From NCBI GenBank assembly GCA_946631535.1, contig CAMPAF010000126.1, positions 1 through 8,335 of the forward strand: a stretch of DNA of 8,335 nt. Reading direction: 5' to 3'. Both the position numbers and the translations under genes were made by a program. Below, piece after piece: positions 5,289 to 8,335 of the stretch. The stretch comes from an uncultured Verrucomicrobiota bacterium. Its GTDB lineage: Bacteria; Verrucomicrobiota; Kiritimatiellia; RFP12; UBA1067. How positions within the stretch are numbered: the first letter of the stretch is position 1; each line of letters starts with the position of its first letter. Under the pieces are notes generated by a model. It saw only the letters and a list, made by a program, of their open reading frames with translations, did no database searches and was not told the origin of the DNA.

Positions 5289-7931
5289 ATGAAAAATCTA
5301 TTCGTTGGCCTGGTGGCCGTGTCTGGCGCGATGGCGGCTGTCGCCGCGCAGTCCCTGTTCGAAACGCCGTTCTCCGTCATTGGCGACGGGGGCGAGAGCA
5401 GCCGCAAGTTCTCGCAACCCGTGGAGCTGGCACCTGGAGCGACCTATCTCTTCTCCTTCACCGCGCGGCGCGCGAGCGGGTCTGGCTGCGTAGTGACGGG
5501 GCCGGGCTGCGCGAACGTGGACTGGTACTTCCAGGATCCCGTATCGTCCGTGCGGCAGTTCGTGTTCCGCACGCCTACTGGGAAGGCGCGCCAGGAGCGC
5601 TTCCACCTTGGCGGCTGGCGCATGAAGGGCGAGATGGTGTTCGAGGCCGCGTCCGTACGCCCCGTGAGGGCCGAGTGGAAGACGCAGCGCGGCGTGACGC
5701 TCGGGCACGGCGAGTCGCTTGACGGCAACAGCTACTCTTTCACCTCGCAGATGAACAGCGCGGGGCGGAACGACTCGCGCGCGCTCCTCTCGCACACCGC
5801 CGGCTACAACACCCAGCGCTGGTGCGTGTCGGGCAGGCATCACATCGCGTACCGCCATGCAATCGCAGGACGGCGTTTCCTTTCTGGCAAGGCGACGGTC
5901 ACTTGCGGCTACTTCGTGCGGGGCGGCGTCGCCATCGAGGCGTCGCGAGACGGAGTGGCATGGACGCATCTCGGCTCGCTCACGAACACGGGCATGGCGA
6001 CGCTGGACCTGCCTACCTCGCTCTTTCCCGCGGAGTCGGTGCAGGTGCGCATCACCGGAATGCCGCACACGGAGTTGCAGGTGTACGGTTATTCGTTCGA
6101 CGGCACCGTGGACGGCGAGCCGGTCAGCGTGATAGGCTCGACGCGCTACGTCGACGCGGCGACAGGCGAGCTGGTCGAGCACATCCGCGCCTCGACATAT
6201 TACGACGAGGACTACGGAGACCGCCTTGCGGAGAAGGACGGTGTCGTGTTCTGGCGCGCATCGTCGGCGCGCAAGGTGCCTCCGCGTCGCGCGCTGCCGC
6301 CGGAAGGAAAGGGTGGGCTCGTCATCCGTACGGCCGCGAACGAGGCCGAGGCCGTGCAGCTCGTGGTGTCGCCGAAGGAGGAGCTGCGCGGCGTGCGCGT
6401 CTCGCTCGCGGGCGACCTTGCTGATGGCGCGCGCCGCCTGCCGGCGTCGGCGGTGGACATCCGCCGCGTCGGGTACGTGCACGTGACGCAGCCTACGGAC
6501 GACTCTGGCTGCCGCGCGTGGTGGCCCGATCCGCTCCTGCCGCAGGACGCGGCCGGCTGCACTGTGGCGGCTGGCGAGAACCAGCCGTTCCGCGTGCGCG
6601 TAAAGCCGCCGAAGGGAACGCCGAAGGGCATCTACCGCGGCACGCTCGCCGTCACGTCGGCGCGCGGTGCGCAGGAGATTCCGATTGAGGTGGAGGTGTT
6701 CGGCTTCACGCTGCCAGACACGATGACGTGCGAGACGGCGTTCGGGTTCTCTGCGGGCACGGTGTTCAGCTATCACCGCCTGAAGAACATCGAGCAGAAG
6801 CGTCTGGTGCTCGACAAGTACCTGCGGGTGCTTTCCGACAACCACATCTCGCCGTACGATCCCGCGCCGCTCGACCACTGGTCGGTGAAGTGGAAGGGCA
6901 TCAAGGAGAATCCGCGCACGGCGACGCCGGAGTTCGACTGGACGGCGTGGGACGCGGCGATGGAGAAGGCGTTCAACGAGTACCACTTCAACTCCATGCG
7001 CTTCGGCGTGTCGGGTCTAGGCGGCGGCACGTTCCACGCGCGCACCGAACCGTCTTTCATGGGCTATCCAGCCACTAACGAGATATACCACGTGCTGATG
7101 GCGAAATATCTCGGCGGCATCGAGGCGCATTTGCGCGAGAAGGGGTGGTTGGACAAGATCTACATCTACTGGTTCGACGAGCCGGACCCGCGCGACTACG
7201 AGTTCGTGATGAACGGCTTCCGCACGCTCAAGCGTCACGCGCCGGGACTGCGTCGGATGCTCACTGAGCAGCCCGAGTCGGATCTTCTGGGTGGCCCCAA
7301 CCTGTGGTGTCCGCTCACCCCGCACCTGCACACGTCCGACGAGCCGGCGTGCCGCGCGGCGGGCGACAGGTTCTGGTGGTACGTGTGTTGCGGCCCGAAG
7401 GCGCCGTACGTCACGGAGTTCATCGACCATCCTGGCGTGGAGATGCGTCTCTGGTCGTGGCAGACTTGGAAGGAGGACGTGCACGGCCTCCTCATTTGGG
7501 CGACAACGTACTGGACGAGCGGGGCCGCATATCCTAACGCTCCGCAGAACCCGTACGAGGATCCGATGAGCTGGACAAGCGGGTACTCGACGCCTAAGGG
7601 CGCGAAGCGTCCGTGGGGCAATGGCGACGGGCGGCTCGTCTACCCGCCGCTCGCGGCGGCAGACGGACGGCCCGCCGCGCCCGTGCTTGACGATCCAGTG
7701 CCGACGTTCCGCCTAGAGATGCTGGGCGACGGCATCGAGGACTACGAGTACTTCGCGATGCTTAAGCGCCGCCTTGCGACGGCCACGTCGGAGCAGAAGG
7801 CGAAGTACGAGCCTCTGCTGAAGGTGCCGGAAACGGTCACGAAGACGATGACCGAGTTTTCGATCGACCCGACGCCGATCGAGGAGCATCGCGTCAAGCT
7901 CGCCCACGCGCTCGAGTCTATGGCCAACTAG
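5289..7931 (+). CDS. Secreted GH123-like (DUF4091) glycoside hydrolase
   Basis: 880 residues from the ATG at 5289, chosen because it opens a clear signal peptide (MKNLFVGLVA...AVAA/QS) and sits right behind a TATAAT box; the frame is open further up to 5124 inside the GH78 gene, but that extension is overlap. Residues ~21-125 and ~130-300 look like two beta-sandwiches, possibly carbohydrate-binding (FHLGGWRMKGEMVFE; HTAGYNTQRW). Residues ~340-477 match the GH123 N-terminal sandwich (ANEAEAVQLVVSP; PKGIYRGTLAV; FGFTLPD). The catalytic barrel follows: YIYWFDEPD carries the adjacent D630-E631 pair that in GH123 acts with the substrate's N-acetyl group. Further GH123/DUF4091 marks are WWYVCCGPKAPY, WQTWKEDVHGLLIW, and DGIEDYEYFAML near ~815. 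Characterised GH123 enzymes are beta-N-acetylgalactosaminidases; many distant members are untested, so specificity is uncertain. Ends with TAG, 3 bases from the convergent M20 gene. Confidence 0.87.
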   Translation: MKNLFVGLVAVSGAMAAVAAQSLFETPFSVIGDGGESSRKFSQPVELAPGATYLFSFTARRASGSGCVVTGPGCANVDWYFQDPVSSVRQFVFRTPTGKARQERFHLGGWRMKGEMVFEAASVRPVRAEWKTQRGVTLGHGESLDGNSYSFTSQMNSAGRNDSRALLSHTAGYNTQRWCVSGRHHIAYRHAIAGRRFLSGKATVTCGYFVRGGVAIEASRDGVAWTHLGSLTNTGMATLDLPTSLFPAESVQVRITGMPHTELQVYGYSFDGTVDGEPVSVIGSTRYVDAATGELVEHIRASTYYDEDYGDRLAEKDGVVFWRASSARKVPPRRALPPEGKGGLVIRTAANEAEAVQLVVSPKEELRGVRVSLAGDLADGARRLPASAVDIRRVGYVHVTQPTDDSGCRAWWPDPLLPQDAAGCTVAAGENQPFRVRVKPPKGTPKGIYRGTLAVTSARGAQEIPIEVEVFGFTLPDTMTCETAFGFSAGTVFSYHRLKNIEQKRLVLDKYLRVLSDNHISPYDPAPLDHWSVKWKGIKENPRTATPEFDWTAWDAAMEKAFNEYHFNSMRFGVSGLGGGTFHARTEPSFMGYPATNEIYHVLMAKYLGGIEAHLREKGWLDKIYIYWFDEPDPRDYEFVMNGFRTLKRHAPGLRRMLTEQPESDLLGGPNLWCPLTPHLHTSDEPACRAAGDRFWWYVCCGPKAPYVTEFIDHPGVEMRLWSWQTWKEDVHGLLIWATTYWTSGAAYPNAPQNPYEDPMSWTSGYSTPKGAKRPWGNGDGRLVYPPLAAADGRPAAPVLDDPVPTFRLEMLGDGIEDYEYFAMLKRRLATATSEQKAKYEPLLKVPETVTKTMTEFSIDPTPIEEHRVKLAHALESMAN

Positions 7932-7934
7932 CCA

Positions 7935-8335
7935 CTATTCGCCAAGGAACTGCTCCAGCAGGTCCGCGTACTCGTCCAGGCAGCGCAATTCGATCCACTC
8001 GACGTTTGCGTGCGCGCCGCCGCCCTTTGCGCCGATGATGGCGATGGGCACGTCCATGTCGACGAAGTGGCGGGCGTCTGTGGCGGCGATCATGCGGTCG
8101 ATTGAGGGTTTCTTCTCGGGCCATTTCGCGCGCATGGCGGCGAGAAGGCGCTGGATTTCCGGCGCGGACGGGTCGCTGGAGACGGGACCGCCCGTAGTCA
8201 CGACGTTGACGATCTCCAGTCCCGCGTCCTTCAGCGCCTTGCAGACGCGCTCTACGCCATCCTTGGTGACGAAGCGGAGATTGAGCGTCATCTCGGCCGT
8301 GTCGGGGATGCGGTTGCGCGCCTCGCCGCCAGAGA
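7935..8335 (-). CDS. M20 family metallopeptidase, C-terminal part (cut by right edge)
   Basis: About 132 residues on the minus strand, open through the right edge and ending with TAG (7937-7935). The visible N-terminal end, SGGEARNRIPDTAEMTLNLRF, is the dimerisation ('lid') domain signature of M20 enzymes, so the Met at 8291 is internal and not a start. Further on, TDARHF and then GAKGGGAHANVEWIEL form the end of the catalytic domain; the His of GGGAH is the usual last zinc ligand. M20 enzymes are zinc-dependent aminoacylases, deacylases or exopeptidases (ArgE/DapE/carboxypeptidase G2 relatives). The first half with the other metal ligands is missing, so the subfamily cannot be named. No signal for a link with the glycan genes is seen. 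Confidence 0.85.
   Translation of the reverse strand, partial: SGGEARNRIPDTAEMTLNLRFVTKDGVERVCKALKDAGLEIVNVVTTGGPVSSDPSAPEIQRLLAAMRAKWPEKKPSIDRMIAATDARHFVDMDVPIAIIGAKGGGAHANVEWIELRCLDEYADLLEQFLGE

Noticed and set aside
5298..6986. A 562-codon open frame on the minus strand.
   Set aside because: It lies wholly opposite the GH123-like gene and its translation is Arg/His/Ala-rich low-complexity. Such frames arise from the high GC content.

Overview
The window is GC-rich and carries large secreted glycoside hydrolases, a LamG/autotransporter-type surface protein and palindromic intergenic repeats. This combination points to an uncultured, polysaccharide-degrading member of the Verrucomicrobiota/Kiritimatiellota/Lentisphaerae (PVC) group, probably from a gut or other anaerobic habitat. 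The assignment is inferred from gene style and repeat type; no marker gene is present.

Layout. (1) Positions 1-2181, plus strand: the 3' part of a large surface protein with two concanavalin-like (LamG-type) modules, an autotransporter-associated beta-strand repeat between them, and a beta-rich C-terminus ending in a short basic/hydrophobic tail. (2) Positions 2182-2388: no gene, but two tandem copies of a palindromic repeat whose 8-bp stems differ in sequence and both pair perfectly. (3) Positions 2389-3011, minus strand: a vapBC-type toxin-antitoxin operon. The antitoxin is intact. The PIN toxin is broken by an in-frame TAG at codon 12, where the family normally has Trp. This stretch and its promoter region are clearly less GC-rich than the flanks, which suggests acquisition. 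(4) Positions 3185-5239, plus: a secreted GH78 alpha-L-rhamnosidase with its catalytic residues present but no C-terminal beta-sandwich domain. (5) Positions 5289-7931, plus: a secreted GH123-like (formerly DUF4091) glycoside hydrolase with the Asp-Glu catalytic pair and about 300 extra N-terminal residues of beta-sandwich type. (6) Positions 7935 to the right edge, minus: the C-terminal part of an M20 metallopeptidase, convergent with the GH123-like gene and separated from it by only 3 bases.

Working together: the GH78 and GH123-like enzymes are exported and adjacent on one strand. They look like parts of a local programme for stripping a glycan containing rhamnose and an N-acetylhexosamine. 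Each has its own sigma-70-like promoter whose -10 box ends 6-7 bases before the ATG, so both mRNAs are probably leaderless or nearly so. The vapBC genes instead have ordinary Shine-Dalgarno sequences. The M20 enzyme is probably unrelated to the glycan genes.

I found no tRNA, rRNA, CRISPR array, transposase or clearly new multi-gene system. The most useful second looks are the covarying tandem palindromes, the toxin nonsense mutation with its two-part antitoxin, the promoter-on-ATG arrangement and the shortened GH78.
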